A stretch of 64,000 nucleotides of DNA from Brienomyrus brachyistius (GCF_023856365.1 NW_026042827.1:26912-90911), one strand, 5' to 3'; positions 50,965 through 63,340 are shown, counted from the first letter of the stretch. A program made the numbers and translations. The notes: generated from the letters alone by a model not told the origin.

Positions 50965-51570
50965 ATGATTGTGAGGTTGGAAGTCCTTCTTGATGTCTGT
51001 TTGCAGCTCATCCACCAGCAACTGCACGAGTTGTCGCTCCCAGAGGGAATCCCACTCTCGGTCCGCTGGAGGGTCCATCTCACTGTAGCTGGAGTATGTT
51101 TCCATCAGTCACTTGGCGTGGGGCTCACAGAATTTACCAGGCTCCTGTTTAATCTGACGCACCTTAGTCCAGTCCATGCATCTGGGGAACTTCTCTGAAA
51201 ATCTCTGGCAGATTCTTTGCAGCTATACTTGATATTGGGTACTTGCCGCAACTAAGTAATGGGTTGTTGAATCAAAGTCCCGTTCCATGTCAAAAATAAC
51301 CCCATTTTAGGGTTTTGTTAAACAACTGGTCTAATTTGGATGCAGAGGTTCTGCACGGAAGGCCCAGTCTCTGAAGGGCTGTGGCATAGCGAGGCCTGTT
51401 CTGCCTGGAATCCGGCAGGTCACTGGCAACATCCCCCAACTCCTTCATCTATAAGGTCGGGAAACCAGAACGTTTACTCCCCCTTATGGATAAGGACATA
51501 CCAACGTTGGGGCAACTCCTGCTGCCTGAGTCTTCAACCAAGTCCAAAACAAAAGTATACAATGTTAGGA
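50965..51570 (-). pseudogene. Gag-like retroelement fragment, second copy
   Basis: On the minus strand the words 'gcaggagttgccccaacgtt', 'gatgaaggagttg', 'gccagtgacctgccggattc' and 'acagcccttcagagactgg' follow the order seen at 11040-12220, without the CR1 that interrupts that copy. The frame has stops. The identity as gag is inferred. Confidence 0.5.
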
Positions 51571-53188
51571 AGGGTAATTCAATGGTATGAGACTGAAACT
51601 AGAAACTGTAAATCGGATGGAGTTAAATAGCAATACTGTGGAAGAGGCATGGGAATTTTTTAAAAGCACATTGTTGCAAGTGCAAAAGAACTTCATACCC
51701 GTTTCCAGAAAAACTAAATCTAGGAAACTGCAACCAAGCTGGTGTCATGACCTGCTTGTACGATCCTCGTGTGTGCCACGCCCCCTCATTAACCATGTGT
51801 GCTGCCCCGATTGTAACCAGCTGTTTTCTGTCAGTTTGAGTAGTCCTGTGTATTTAGTCCACATTCAAGTCTGTTTCCCCAGTCCTGTCATTGAAATCTC
51901 TCGCTGTTGGTACCTGTTTTCATCAATAAACCCTCATTCCCGACTCTCCGTTTCCCGGATCCTTGATTCCTCGCTTCCTGCCTGTTCGTCCAGCACGCGA
52001 TGTCACAGGTGGTTTACTACGAAAATTAAGAATAAAGTCAGGAGCAAAAGGGCTTTCTTCCACAAATGGAAATTAACTAATGATTTCAAAATAAAGCAGG
52101 AGTATCTAAGTCTACAGGTTTAGTTAATAACAGTTATAAGGATGACGTTAAAAGTTTCTTCCAATATTTTAACTCCGAAAGAGCTCTAAAAGCTGAAAAT
52201 CACTCATTTGCAGGATAGTAAGGGCCTTATAATTGAAAATGAAATTGATATAAATGAGTTTAATGATTATTTTACAATGGCTGTTCACAGTAGAATAGCT
52301 TACCACCATTTAGTACAAATACAACGATGTCTATGACCAATATATGTATAACTGAGGCTGATGTGGTACAAAGCCTAGCTAAGCTCAAAATAAATAAATC
52401 GCAAGGCCCTGATGGCATCTTATCTATAGTTTTAAAAGAGATGAGGGGTATTATTAGCCAACCTTTAACTTTACTATTCCAGAAATCATTATCTGCTGGT
52501 GTGGTATCTTCTGATTGATGTTAGATCATGTCTCATGTCCAGAGAGGCTACAACAGGATCTGGATTTAATTAGCGACTGGGCTCATACGTGGCAGATGAA
52601 ATTTAACATAGATAAATATAAGGTAATCCATGCAGGGAGCAGAAATATAGTAAATATAGTAAAGTACAGATATTTTATGGGTTCCACTGAAATAAAGGTA
52701 GCTGATTACGAGAAAGATCTCGGTGTGTATGTTGATACTTCCATGTCCCACTCTTGCCAGTGTGGGGAAGCATTAAAAAAAGGCAAAAGGATGTTGGATT
52801 AAACTCCACACACCTAGAGATGTAAGTCAAGAGAAGTGATGCTACGATTATATAATTCCTTGGTAAGATCCCACCTAGAATACTGTGTGCAGGTTTGGTC
52901 ACCATACCTTCAGAAGGACATTGCTGCCTTGGAAAAGGTGCAACGTAGGATGACTAGAATGATTCCTGCACTTAGAGGAATGTCTTATGAGGAGAGGTTC
53001 GCTGAGCTGAATCTGTTTAGCCTCAAGCAAAGGAGACTATGGGGGGACATGATCCAGGTATATAAGATTCTAACAGGTCGGGATGCTGTTCAGCCAAATG
53101 ACCATTTCAATATTAATTTAAAATACTAGAACTCGTGGCCATAGTGGAAATTAGCTGGAGAACATTTAAAAATGAATCTGAGGAAGCA
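51571..53188 (+). pseudogene. CR1-like LINE ORF2, decayed and interrupted
   Basis: Pieces in order: the linker before RT (EEAWEFFKSTLLQVQKNFIP, 51620-51742); continuation WFTTKIKNKVRSKRAFFHKW (52010-52090); start of RT (KSQGPDGILSIVLKEM, 52390-52445); then after a deletion the region from QQDLDLISDW through LGVYVDTSMSH (52545-52760); and the thumb NSLVRSHLEYCVQVW to LTGRDAVQPN (52836-53110). The catalytic FADD box is missing, so it is dead. A solo LTR sits at 51743-52007. Confidence 0.8.
51738..52012 (+). mobile_element. Solo LTR of the proline-rich element family, inside a CR1 LINE
   Basis: The LTR 51743-52007 (265 bp) starts TGTCATGACCTG and ends GATGTCACA. It has 'tcgtgtgtgccacgccccct', 'gtgtatttag' (TATA-like), 'cctgtcattga' and 'caataaaccctcattc', in the same order as in the intact copy. 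The flanks GCTGG and GGTGG match at 4 of 5 bases. The CR1 frame resumes directly after it. Confidence 0.88.
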
Positions 53189-54500
53189 CTTCAATTCAAT
53201 TCAATTTTATTTATATAGCGCTTTTAACGACATGCATTGTCACAAAGCACTTTACATTTAACCGGCCAGAACCCCACCAAGCAAGCCTGAGGCGACAGTG
53301 GCAAGGAAACTCCCTCTAGCAGGAAGAAACCTTGAGTGGAACCTAGACTCAGAAGGGGACCCCATCCTCCTCTGGGCGACCAAGGAGCATGAAACTGCAT
53401 TTACATTGACATTCATTAGAGTTCATATAGTTATAAAGTCCCAGTTGGTTTCATGTAGTTATATCCAGGAGTCCAGGTGCGGGTTCACACGGTGTAGTCG
53501 GCTCGGTATCAGCTCGAAAAAGAGAAGATGGAGAAGAGTTATTGCCCTACACCTAACCGGCAGGACTAAAGCAACTATGACAGCCTGCCTAAAAGAGTGA
53601 CCTGGAAGGAAGCACAGGCATGAGGGTTTACAGAGGTTTTGGCGTCAAGCCACCTCCCATCCACAGCTTAAGTGATCGGCGAGAGTGGCAGGACGACAGC
53701 ACCAATCCCCCCTTTCCCCTTCAATCTCAAATAACTATGAACCTCCAGATTTCCCATTCACCTTAGAAAAGAAGATTTAACTATCCAAAAGACTGGCGAA
53801 AGAGGTACATCTTAAGCCTTGACTTAAAAGCAGAGATTGTGTCTGAGTTCCGAACACTAATAGGAAGTTTATTCCATAGCTGTGGTGCTTTATGAGCAAA
53901 TGCTCTTCCCCCAAAGGTAATGTTCTTTATTCTGGGTACGGATAGAATACCTCCATCTCGTCATCTAAGTGTATGATTCGGAACGCAAATGAGGTCACTC
54001 ACATACTGCGGTGCAAGACCATTTACAGCTTTATAGGTTAAGAGCAGTGTTTTGTAGTCAACACGAAATCTAACTGGCAGCCAGTGCAGTGAAGATAAAA
54101 TTGGGGTAATATGATTATATGTTTTAGTTTAACTATTGCTAGTAGCGGTTCAATCAATGCTGGGAGCATCGCTGAATAATTTTGATGGAACAGGGTCTAG
54201 CATACAAGTAGATGAATTTGAAGATAAAATTAAGTACATCAGTTCTGACTGGTTAACCAATATTCAATATTCAAAATGTTCTGTTTAATTGAGCATATTT
54301 TTGGTCAAAAAGTTTCATAAAGTCGTCACTGGAAAATAACCAGTGGTCTGGTTATTAGTCAGCTTGGACACCATAGTAAATAGGAATCTAGGATTATTTT
54401 TGTTTATTTCAATTAGTTCTGATAGATACTAGATGATTTGGCGGCACTAAGAGCCTTTTTGTAGCTACCCATAGCCTCTTTCCATGCTAGTTCGAACACC
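53189..54500 (-). mobile_element. Non-LTR retrotransposon 3' half, minus orientation
   Basis: Starts with 'ttcaattcaattttatttat' and 'atagcgcttttaacgacatg', a common fish LINE 3' end. 53790-54120 is the antisense of an RT C-terminal region ('agtttattccatagctgtgg', 'aaatctaactggcagccagt'). The frame is not open. The 5' continuation appears at 55690-55935 after an insertion. Confidence 0.65.
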
Positions 54501-55689
54501 ACTAGTTTAGTATGATGCCACTTACATTCTGTAAGGACATAAAACTTATAGGTCCTGCAGGCCCCAACTCTGATCAGCCTGCATCAGTCTATTTCAGAGC
54601 TCCGCTGGCCCAGGCAAGACTGGACTCAACTCGTCAAACCACCCCTTTTAAGGAAGGCAAATGCCTGCCGGCTCCTGAGAGACTGGATAGGAATAACTGG
54701 AGCAGCACAGAAAAAGCAAGACCTTTCACCCCCGGAGTGACCAGAGTTCCACAATCAATCCACAGCAACAACAGCTGTCAGCCTCCAGACACAGACACCT
54801 TTTCCACTATAAACAGGATAACTCAGCACACATAGATGTTAGGGACAAATACACGCATGTTTGGTCTCGTTTGAATAGGCATGAGACGAGGAGTATTATA
54901 CTCTCAGATTTAAGGCAGTATAGCTTTTCCTAAGAGAAATACAGAAACTTCGGCTCAACCCACCAAACTGAGAGAGATTCTCTCATGGTAGAACAAGGGA
55001 ATTACAACCACCCCCTAAAGTGATCTGATTGGCTGGGGACTTGAGAACCAAGGTCAGCAATGCCCCTAAAATTAACCATTGACCGAAATTAGTCAGTCTT
55101 CAGAAACATGCCATCACCTGGTCTGGATACTTAAGGAAGGGCTTCAGAAGTAGTCGGGGAGTCACTCTGTAATCAGAGCTCCCGCAGAGAACTGGGTGAA
55201 AGTCTATCTGTAGTCAGATACTTTCCACAGAACTTTGTTCACTCTCAGCTGAGGAATGTGATTGTTTAATATTGTATTTGTCCAAATGTATTTACAAGTA
55301 TGTGTCCACATGTCAATAATTGTATATTGTAGTATTTTTAATAAATGTTGTTTCGATTACTTTATGACTGTCTGATTTGCTAACTTCTTCATAAACTTTC
55401 CAGATTGGACTTCTATCCTTATTAGGACTATGGTGGTAAATACTATCTTGCAGCCTCTGGGTTAAATCCCATTTATTTATCCGGGTCCCAAACTTGACTG
55501 CCCAAGTTAAGTTAGGTGGATACCAAAACTACACCTCTGGAGTTCGCACACGCTGATGACAGGTACCGGTCTACCCTCTGAGGGGCGTACACACTATGTT
55601 CCTAGGCACCGGGCATAGTCCCTGAGACGCTCACATGGTAAGACAATGGGTGGCATCGGCGGAGGCCCAAAGTAAACCTCGTACAACCT
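54501..55689 (+). mobile_element. Insertion in the LINE, probably LTR-like, boundaries not fixed
   Basis: The stretch separates two parts of one LINE. From 54838 it begins TGTTAGGGAC, with a TATA-like 'tggatacttaagg' (about 55125) and an AATAAA ('aataaatgttgtttcg', about 55340), like U3-R of a retroviral LTR. I could not find a matching end with target duplication, so the element call is tentative. Confidence 0.4.
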
Positions 55690-55935
55690 TTTTTATTTTT
55701 AACTGAGCAATTTTCTCTAGTGGAATTAAGCATAGATGCTAAATAATCCGTAATGCTATCAAGTTCAGCAGAATTCGACATTAGTTTGGTTGAAAACGAT
55801 AGCTCAGGGAGGTTATCGATAAAGTTACTTGCTGTATTTGACGTGATTGTACGTTTGGCGAGTCGGGGGGCTAATATTTTGAGCAAGGGAAATATTGAAC
55901 GCAATAAGATGATGGTCAGAGATAATACTGGACTG
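55690..55935 (-). pseudogene. LINE ORF2 fragment between endonuclease and RT
   Basis: The minus strand reads SDHHLIAFNISLAQN, then (other frame) LPELSFSTKLMSN and LDSITDYLASMLNSTRENCSV. SDHH-L is the conserved end of an APE-type endonuclease. It probably belongs with 53189-54500. Confidence 0.6.
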
Positions 55936-56410
55936 AGGCAGTAGAGTTGAATACATGATATGAAGACAACTGGATCACAACTGGATCACGGGGGAATCAT
56001 AAGCAGGGAAGAACACACAGGCAAACAGCAGCAGCAACATTAAAGGCAGGACTGAGAAGCACATTTATACAAGGCTAAGCAGGGAGCAAACTAGAGGCAC
56101 CTGAAATGAGTAACACAAGGGCAGGAAGGAGAGGTAAAACAAACGCGGAACAGGCATGGCACGTTATACCACACTAGGGAGGAAACGGGAGGTTCAGGAG
56201 GGCAGGGTGTGGCAGGGATCCGTTTCAAAATTTAATTTTGGCTTGTACAAACCTTGGTAAAAGCTGCAAAAGATCGATCAACCACTTTCTGAGCTATTGT
56301 CTTAACAAACAAAGCATCTGTTGGGGTGGCGGTGTCTGGGGAATACCATGTGTAATACACCTTGTGAAGATTTATATGTAAAACAAAATATTTTTTGATT
56401 CTATCACACA
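55936..56410. other. No gene; possibly a very old LTR of the proline-rich family
   Basis: 55975-56165 has words such as 'gggcaggaaggagaggtaaa' and 'aacaggcatggcacgt' that faintly resemble the minus-strand LTRs of this family, but I could not fix ends. Otherwise nothing is seen. Confidence 0.25.
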
Positions 56411-56789
56411 TATAGAAATTATCCATCCATCCATTTTCCAAACCGCTTATCCTATTGGGTCGCGGGGGGTCCGGAGCCTATCCCAGAATCAATGGGCACG
56501 AGGCAGGGAACAACCCAGGATGGGGGGCCAGCCCATCGCAGGGCACACTCACACACCATCCACTCACACACACACACCTACGGGCAATTCAGCAACTCCA
56601 ATTAGCCCCAGCATGTTTTTGGACTGTGGGGGGAAACCGGAGTACCCAGAGGAAACCCCACAACGACATGGGGAGAACATGCAAACTCCACACACATGTG
56701 ACCCAGGCGGAGACACGAACCCGGGTCCCAGAGGTGTGAGGCGACAGTGCTAACCACTGCACCACCATGCCGCCCCTTATAGAAATTAT
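56411..56789 (-). mobile_element. Full-length SINE with 12-bp TSD, minus orientation
   Basis: The element 56423-56777 has a complete tail, body and tRNA-like head (minus-strand B box region GGGTTCGTGTCT). The direct repeat TATAGAAATTAT is at 56411-56422 and 56778-56789. Confidence 0.93.
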
Positions 56790-57357
56790 TCTAGGTTTAA
56801 ATAGTAATTTAGCTGAGTAACTAGGCTGAAATTCTAGATAGTTGCAATTTTAAGAATTATTACTATTATTCACAGCTTTTAAGCATGCAGTTGGATGACG
56901 GATGGATGGATATTCAGCCACCAGAAATGCCAATTGTTGTTAAGAGGATCAAAGTCTGCAAAGTAGTATGCAGGGTTTAAGGCCAGAACACAGCATACTC
57001 TCCGACAGAAAGCATAAAGTTCACTGGGGGAATTTCTGTGGCCACTGCCTGAACAGCATGTGTGGAGAATGTTTATGAGGGTCGAGCCATGCAGAGCTGC
57101 TGGCCCTGGCATGTAATGATGAATCACAAATCAGTTAAAAATCGGTGCAAATGCATGAAGATTTAAACCGGCTGATGTGGAAAATGAATCACTATTGTAG
57201 GAGTACTTCACAGTACTTTAACAGAAAAACTGGTGTAATATTACATTTGATTTCACAATGTGAGTTTGACGTCAGATGTCACTGCGTATCACGTCGACAT
57301 CGTACGTCAGTTTTTGGTTTTGAGCGAACGCGAGATGATGAATGAATTTGAAACTGA
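56790..57357. other. No gene recognised
   Basis: Short open frames without domains. Confidence 0.4.
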
Positions 57358-57650
57358 GGACGGCACAGTGGTTAGTGCTGGCTTCGGTCCAGGGCCCTTT
57401 CTGTGTGGAGTTCGCATGCTCTCCCCGTTTTCGCCGGGGACTCCAGGTTCCTCCCACGGTCCAAAAGCATGCAGGATAGGTTGACTGGTGAGTCTAAATT
57501 GGCCCTGTAGTTGTGTGAGTGTGTGCGACCTGCGGTGTGTAGGTGACTGCCTGGGCTTGGTTCCTGTCTGCGCCCCTTGTTCCCGGGATAGGCTCCGGTC
57601 TCCCCCGCGATCCCAGTTGGGATTAAGTGGTTTCAGAAAATGGATGGATG
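57358..57650 (+). mobile_element. Divergent SINE of the same general type
   Basis: 'acggcacagtggttagtgct' (A-box-like), 'tgtgtggagttcgcatgctc', 'cgggataggctccggtctcc' and a final 'gaaaatggatggatgg'. It is clearly related to the other SINEs but more diverged, and the B box is worn. Confidence 0.8.
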
Positions 57651-58090
57651 GACGCACTGCCCGATCTTCAATTGGCGGTGTGGCAGCATATTAGCTTTCC
57701 GGTAATCACAAACGAGGAGGAAACAGCGAGAAAAGCACAGACAAGACATAAACTGCATGCAAACATTGTAATAGACTGATAACATACACAAACAGGTCCA
57801 CTGGCACCACCGTGAGCTGAGTGAAGATTATTAAAAGGGCAAAGCACGCTAAAAAGCTGCACATGCAAACCTTAGCTTATTTATTTGATTTATTTTTTTT
57901 TATTTACTTATTTTGATTTGGGATTTTTTTCAACAGTATTTTATTCAAATTCAGTTGCACTGTTCACAACAGTGTCAACAGTTCAGAAAGATAAATATAA
58001 GAATATTTTTGAATATATTTGTCTGCAGCTCATTCTGCAAAAAATGAGAAAATTGAACTCAGAATCGTGAATCGTATCAAATGGTGAGTT
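57651..58090. other. No gene recognised
   Basis: AT-rich spacer. Confidence 0.4.
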
Positions 58091-58520
58091 GAATGTATCG
58101 TTACATCCCTAGTTCTTACAGTAGTACTATGGTATGGTGGAGCCACATGACAGGAAGGCAGTACATTGCGAAGTCTGTTAAGAACATCATTCGCACTGAA
58201 CTGCCCTCCATTGACCAGCTGTACTTTAACTGCCACAGTAACAAGGTTCAGTCTATAATCCAGGACTCTGACCACCATCCACAAACACTGACTAGCAGAT
58301 TCATGAACAGCTTCATTCGCCAAACAATTCAAACCTGCAGCTTTTGCATCCCCTGTAACAGTCATTTCCACGGCAGCTGCACTGTACAGCTGTTACTGCA
58401 CTTTATCCACCACTGACCACGTATCATCCAGTTTTGTCCTGCTTTGTATCGCACTGTTTCTGCACCATGTTGTCTTGTACTCCCTTGTGTTGTTATGCAC
58501 CATCTGTGTTGTTCTGAGCA
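58091..58520 (+). mobile_element. Probable LINE fragment, 3' part
   Basis: 'catgacaggaaggcagtaca', 'agaacatcattcgcactgaa', 'ctgccctccattgaccagct' and then 'tgcactttatccaccactga' follow the general order of L2-like fish LINE ends. No open frame has a recognised motif. Weak. Confidence 0.4.
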
Positions 58521-59650
58521 GTGCCATGATGCAATATTACAAAAAGATCTTGAGGAAATGCAGAGTTCTGGAGGAGATTCTCACAGATCATGGCATGTGT
58601 TTATACTGAAGAAACTGTACAAATTGCTAGACATAAAACACAGGACTGGCAACTGTGGTACGTTTTAACACCTTGATAAAAAACTTAAAATCCATAGTAA
58701 GTAGGACAACCTCATAGAACCTTTACTAGTCATTGTTCAGAAGATTAACACGGATTAAAAACCATTACTATGAAAGCACGCTAATCAGTTAAGTTGATTA
58801 TGTGGAGAGAGAGAAAAAAAACTGTCTTTGAAAAAGATCAACCATAGAACGAAGCTGCAGCATTGACACCCCCTAGTGGTGATTTGAAGATAGTTCTGTC
58901 TGTAGCAGCTAAGCAGTAGATTTGGCGTCAGGTGCCATGACAAACTCAGTGCTGCTCGGTTTGAACGGCAGAAGCACAAAAATAAAGGGGGCATCTACTG
59001 CACGCCCCCCACCCTTGAAAATGGTACAAATTATCATGCAACAGTTTTCTTAAGTAAGTCTTTTTGGGCGTCTGCAGAAACCTCCACGATGCGATTGCCC
59101 TGATTAAGAAGTGCGCAGCGGATACAATTTGGGATGCATCGTTCATCCGATTTATTAATATATAATTATTAGTATGTCTATATTATTTTAGGAACGTTAC
59201 TTGACGAATATTTTTCATTGAGATTGATTCCCCGTTTAAAATTTTGGTGACACTTCATATTTTTTAAGAGAGACAGACAATTTGACGCATGCAATTTGCA
59301 GAAATATGTTGTGCCGCTATAAAGTACACAGGCAGCATGACAAACATAAGTACTCACTGAAGCCACGACATACGCCCGGCTGGCCCCAGCGGTACCCCTA
59401 AGAAGAAGGCTTTTTTCACAACCCACGACCATCACGAGGGCAAAAAAAACTGAATAGCCTAGAATTTAGTTAATTACAAGGCACATATTTATTGGAGCAA
59501 GAGCTCTAACATAAAACTACCTTGTAATTATAAAGTATTATGGCTGTGAACAATGTACAAACAGGCACAGAAAGTAAAATACTCCAAAAATGCAAAGAAC
59601 CTAAATATTTTTGTTTCCACCGATTCACTCTTGATGTGTTAGGAGTCACA
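58521..59650. other. No gene recognised
   Basis: Short open frames on both strands without domains. Confidence 0.4.
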
Positions 59651-59660
59651 GTTCAGTAGC

Positions 59661-60148
59661 CTATTCTTCAGTATCTGCATTTAAGACCACCAACTGCTCT
59701 TTCTCCTCCTTCGCTCGTCGGCTCAGAGTATTGGACTTGGTAAGTAATGTTGCCCTTTTGGTTCCAGCAGCACTCTCTGCTTCCTCTGCCATGTGCTCAG
59801 CATCCTTTTGTAAACTCTCACATACACTTTCCAGTGAGACTCTCTTCCTCTTGAGTTCCTCAAGTTTTCTTTTTTGCTTTTCGCTCATCTTTCACCTTTG
59901 GTCAGAGGCGCTTTGGTTGCTCCCCCACACACTCTGACATGGTCGCATATAAGCCTCTGTGCAACAACTGTTTCCTCTGATAAGTTGCAGGTCTCCACCT
60001 CTATTCGTTCCACTTCGGCTTGCCCATAGGACAGCAGCAGCAAGTTCTTGCAGAACATCCAGAGGTCAGGATAAGGCCCACTAACTTTTTGATGTAAAAA
60101 GACATCAACTTTGGATGGTGCTGAAGGAATGAAGGATATAAAATCCAA
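59661..60148 (-). pseudogene. hAT-like transposase C-terminal region with coiled coil, broken
   Basis: The minus frame 60148-59885 reads KVDVFLHQKVSGPYPDLWMFCKNLLLLSYGQAEVER..., resembling the hAT dimerisation stretch (L-L-x-L-x-x-x-x-A-x-V-E-R), then ETVVAQRLICDHV. A different frame, 59888-59661, continues with a strongly charged coiled coil (KRKLEELKRKRVSLESV, LLTKSNTLSRRAKEE). The frame changes near 59885, with sequence apparently lost between. I read it as a transposase-derived fossil. A spliced host gene derived from a transposase is possible but not supported by splice sites. Confidence 0.5.
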
Positions 60149-60444
60149 GCCTTTTGCCTCATTGTGCAGGTGATTATCAGACTGCTGGGATATTGCATCA
60201 CCTGTAATTACATTAATTACAGTAGATTAGATGCAGATCAACAATGTCAATACACAGAATCACATGTAGAATAGGAAAGTGATTTATAACCCAATTTTCC
60301 TATGATACCATAAATGTGCAATCATTTTAATTTAATCTTGAGATATCTCTAGGCTCATCAAAGAAAATATAACTGGGCTGATGCTTCTTTTCAAACACCA
60401 AGAGTCGGTCTTCTAAATACTGCTAAAATCTACGTGTTAACACT
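60149..60444. other. No gene recognised
   Basis: Spacer between the hAT-like remnant and the MITE. Confidence 0.35.
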
Positions 60445-60770
60445 ATTCAGTTCAGGGACGGATTATGGGTTGTGTGGGCCCCTGGGTAAAACGTTCGCGA
60501 GGCCCCCCCCCCACCACCACCACCTGCACCACCACCACAACCACCACAAGTCAAGGGCCCTTGGCAGCCAAACACCCTCCCTATAGGGTCAGGGGACCTT
60601 GTAGGCAGAGGATCAAAGAATGTAGGCCCTCTAAAATAGACAAACGAAAATACATTGCTGATAAGCGTTGCAAATTGTTTTGGGCTTGGGGCCCACGGGC
60701 CCCCTGCACCCCAAGGGCCCCTGGGCAGCGGCCCCGCTAACCCGGTTTGTAATCCGTCCCTGATTCAGTT
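60445..60770. mobile_element. hAT-type MITE (310 bp) with 8-bp target duplication
   Basis: The element 60453-60762 begins CAGGGACGGATTA and ends with TAATCCGTCCCTG, a 13-bp terminal inverted repeat. It is flanked by perfect ATTCAGTT direct repeats (60445-60452 and 60763-60770). The interior is GC-rich with a CCACCA run. It lies 0.3 kb from a hAT-like transposase remnant, but no direct link is shown. Confidence 0.92.
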
Positions 60771-60919
60771 AGATGTGAAAAAAGAAAAGCATAATTTAAA
60801 AATAATATTCTGAACTATCCTATTCTTATCCTATGATTTACCAGCAGATATCCTGCCTGCCAACCGATTCTCCTGCGCAAACTTCTGCATGAGATTTCTC
60901 CTTTTCTGCTGGCAGTTAT

Positions 60920-61206
60920 TGTCACGATCGGGTACGGGTGAAGCGGCGATCGTGCGGGCAAGCAGGCAAGCAGGAAGCAGGAATACGGGGCAAACGGGAG
61001 TTTAATACGAGGACAGGGACCGGGAAACAGCTCACGCTTACGAACATCAGACATTAATGACAGACAAAGCAAACTGGGGAGACCAGGACTTAAATACACA
61101 GAACAAGGCAGCAGGAAACAAGACACGACTGGGCAGGATCAGGAAATCACACGTGGGTAATTAGGGGGCGTGGCACACACGAGGAGCGGACGAGCCGGGC
61201 ATGACA
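60920..61206 (-). repeat. LTR of proline-rich element copy 2 (287 bp)
   Basis: In minus sense it runs TGTCATGCCCGGCTCG to CGATCGTGACA. TATTTAAG and gtctgtcatt keep the 31-nt spacing seen in copy 1. Confidence 0.93.
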
Positions 61207-62059
61207 GAACCCCCCCCCAAAGGCGCGCTACACCGGGCGCGCCAAGGAAGGGGGCGACGGACGGGACGAGGCAGAACAGGACCTGGAAAACAAGAACAGA
61301 ATTTACGCACGACGGGAAACAGGACCGAAGCACAAAACAAAGCCAGGGACAAGACGTGCGACAAGAGCTGACAAAGGGATGGGAAGGCAGACAGACAGAT
61401 CAGGAAGGGAGAAACAGAGGGAACACAGGCGGAACACAAGGAGCGGGAGTGACGGGAGGGAACGACGGGAAACCAGGAATGGAGAAAGGAGGAAAGACAG
61501 GAGGAGGAGCAAACAAAGGAGGGACCAGGGCAGGAGAGAAGGGAGAGAAGGCGGGGGAACAAAGGGGAGCCCGTGGGAGCCCCAGCGGGCGACGGGGCGG
61601 CAGCCGGAGGGGCCGCAGGCGGCCGGGAGGCCGGAGCCGGAGGGGGGACCGAGAAGGGGCAGAGGAGACAGGGCGAGGGACCCGCGGAGGGGCCAGGGAG
61701 GGAGCAGGAGGGAGCACCAGGGAAGGGGACGAGGGAGCTGGAAGGGGCCAGGGCGAAGGCACGGAGGAGGGGGGAGCCGCAGCAGGCGGCGATGTCCGGG
61801 GGAGGGCCGGAGGTAGGGGCCCCGCAGGCGACCGACCAGAGACCCGGAGAGGGGAGCGAGGCAGGGCGACGAGGCACCGGAGAGGGACCCGCAGGCGCCA
61901 ACCGAGCCCCAGCGCAGGCGAGGCAGGGCGAGCCAGGGGGCAGGGCGGGCGGGACCCCAGCCCTGCGTCTGTGTCCCCTCCCTTTACGGGACACAGACCC
62001 CAGGTCGGGGTCGAATTCGCCGGGGTGAGAGAGACAAAGTCACTGGAGGAGAAGGGACA

Positions 62060-63340
62060 GGAGCTGGAGCTGCTGCAGGCGGAGGGGGGCGCCTCTGGAG
62101 CGCGGTCAGGGACTGGAGCGCGGTCAGGGACTGGAGCGCGGTCAGCTGGCCCGGGAGCCGCTGGAGCGCGGTCAGGACTTGGAGCGCGGTCAGGGGGCGC
62201 CTGCCCTGGAGCTGCAGCAGGCGGCTGCAGTGGGGGCGCCTGCCCTGGAGCTGCAGCAGGCCGGCTGCAGAGGGGGCGCCTGCCCTGGAGCTGCAGCAGG
62301 CGGCTGCAGAGGGGGCGCCTCTGCAGGAACTGGAGCGCGGTCAGGAACTGGAGCGCGGTCAGGAACTGGAGCGCGGTCAGGAACTGGAGCGCGGTCAGGA
62401 ACTGGAGCGCGGTCAGGAACTGGAGCGCGGTCAGGAACTGGAGGTGGCTGCAGTGGGGGGCGCCTGCCCGGGAGCTGCAGCACGGTCAGGAACTGGAGGT
62501 GGCTGCAGTGGGGGCGCCGGCCCGGGAGCTGCAGCAGGCGGCTGCAGAGGGGGCGCCTCTGCAGGAACTGGAGCGCGGTCAGGAACTGGAGCGCGGTCAG
62601 GAACAGGAGCTGGCTGCAGAGGGGGGCGCCTGCCCGGGGAGCTGCAGCAGGCGGCTGCAGAGGGGGGCGCCTGCCCGGGAGCTGCAGCAGGCGGCTGCAG
62701 AGGGGGGCGCCTGCCCGGGAGCTGCAGCAGGCGGCTGTAGAGGGGGCGCCTGCCCGGGAGCTGCAGCAGGCGGCTGCAGAGGGGGCGCCTCTGCAGGAAC
62801 TGGAGCGCGGTCAGGAACTGGAACGCGGTCAGGAACAGGAACGCGGTCAGGAACAGGAGCTGGCTGCAGTGGGGGCGCCTGCCCTGGAGCTGCAGGTGGC
62901 TGCAGTGGGGGCGCCTGCCCTGGAGCTGCAGGTGGCTGCAGTGGGGGCGCCTGCCCTGGAGCTGCAGGTGGCTGCAGTGGGGGCGCCTGCCCTGGAGCTG
63001 CAGGTGGCTGCAGTGGGGGCGCCTGCCCTGGAGCTGCAGGTGGCTGCAGTGGGGGGCGCCTGCCCTGAAGCTGCAGGTGGCTGCAGTGGGGGCGCCTGCC
63101 CTGGAGCTGCAGGTGGCTGCAGTGGGGGCAGCGAAGGCGGCTGCGCAGGCGGCGGCGGCTGCACGGGAGCGGGGTCCGCCGGCAATGGCGGCTGCACGGG
63201 AGCGGGGTCCGCCGGCAATGGCGGCTGCACGGGAGCGGGGTCCGCCGGCAATGGCGGCTGCACGGGAGCGGGGTCCGCCGGCAATGGCGGCTGCACGGGG
63301 AGCGGGGTCCGCCGGCAATGGCGGCTGCACGGGAGAGCGG
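62060..63340 (-). repeat. Tandem arrays of copy 2, expanded differently from copy 1
   Basis: An 18-bp unit (six codons, DRAPVP type) is repeated about seven times near 62325-62445. A 36-bp unit is repeated about seven times at 62870-63125. The 33-bp ADPAPVQPPLP unit occurs five times at about 63165-63340. The 33-bp DRAAAAPEAPP array of copy 1 is absent. G-run length differences (five or six G before 'cgcc') shift the frame in several places. Confidence 0.85.
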
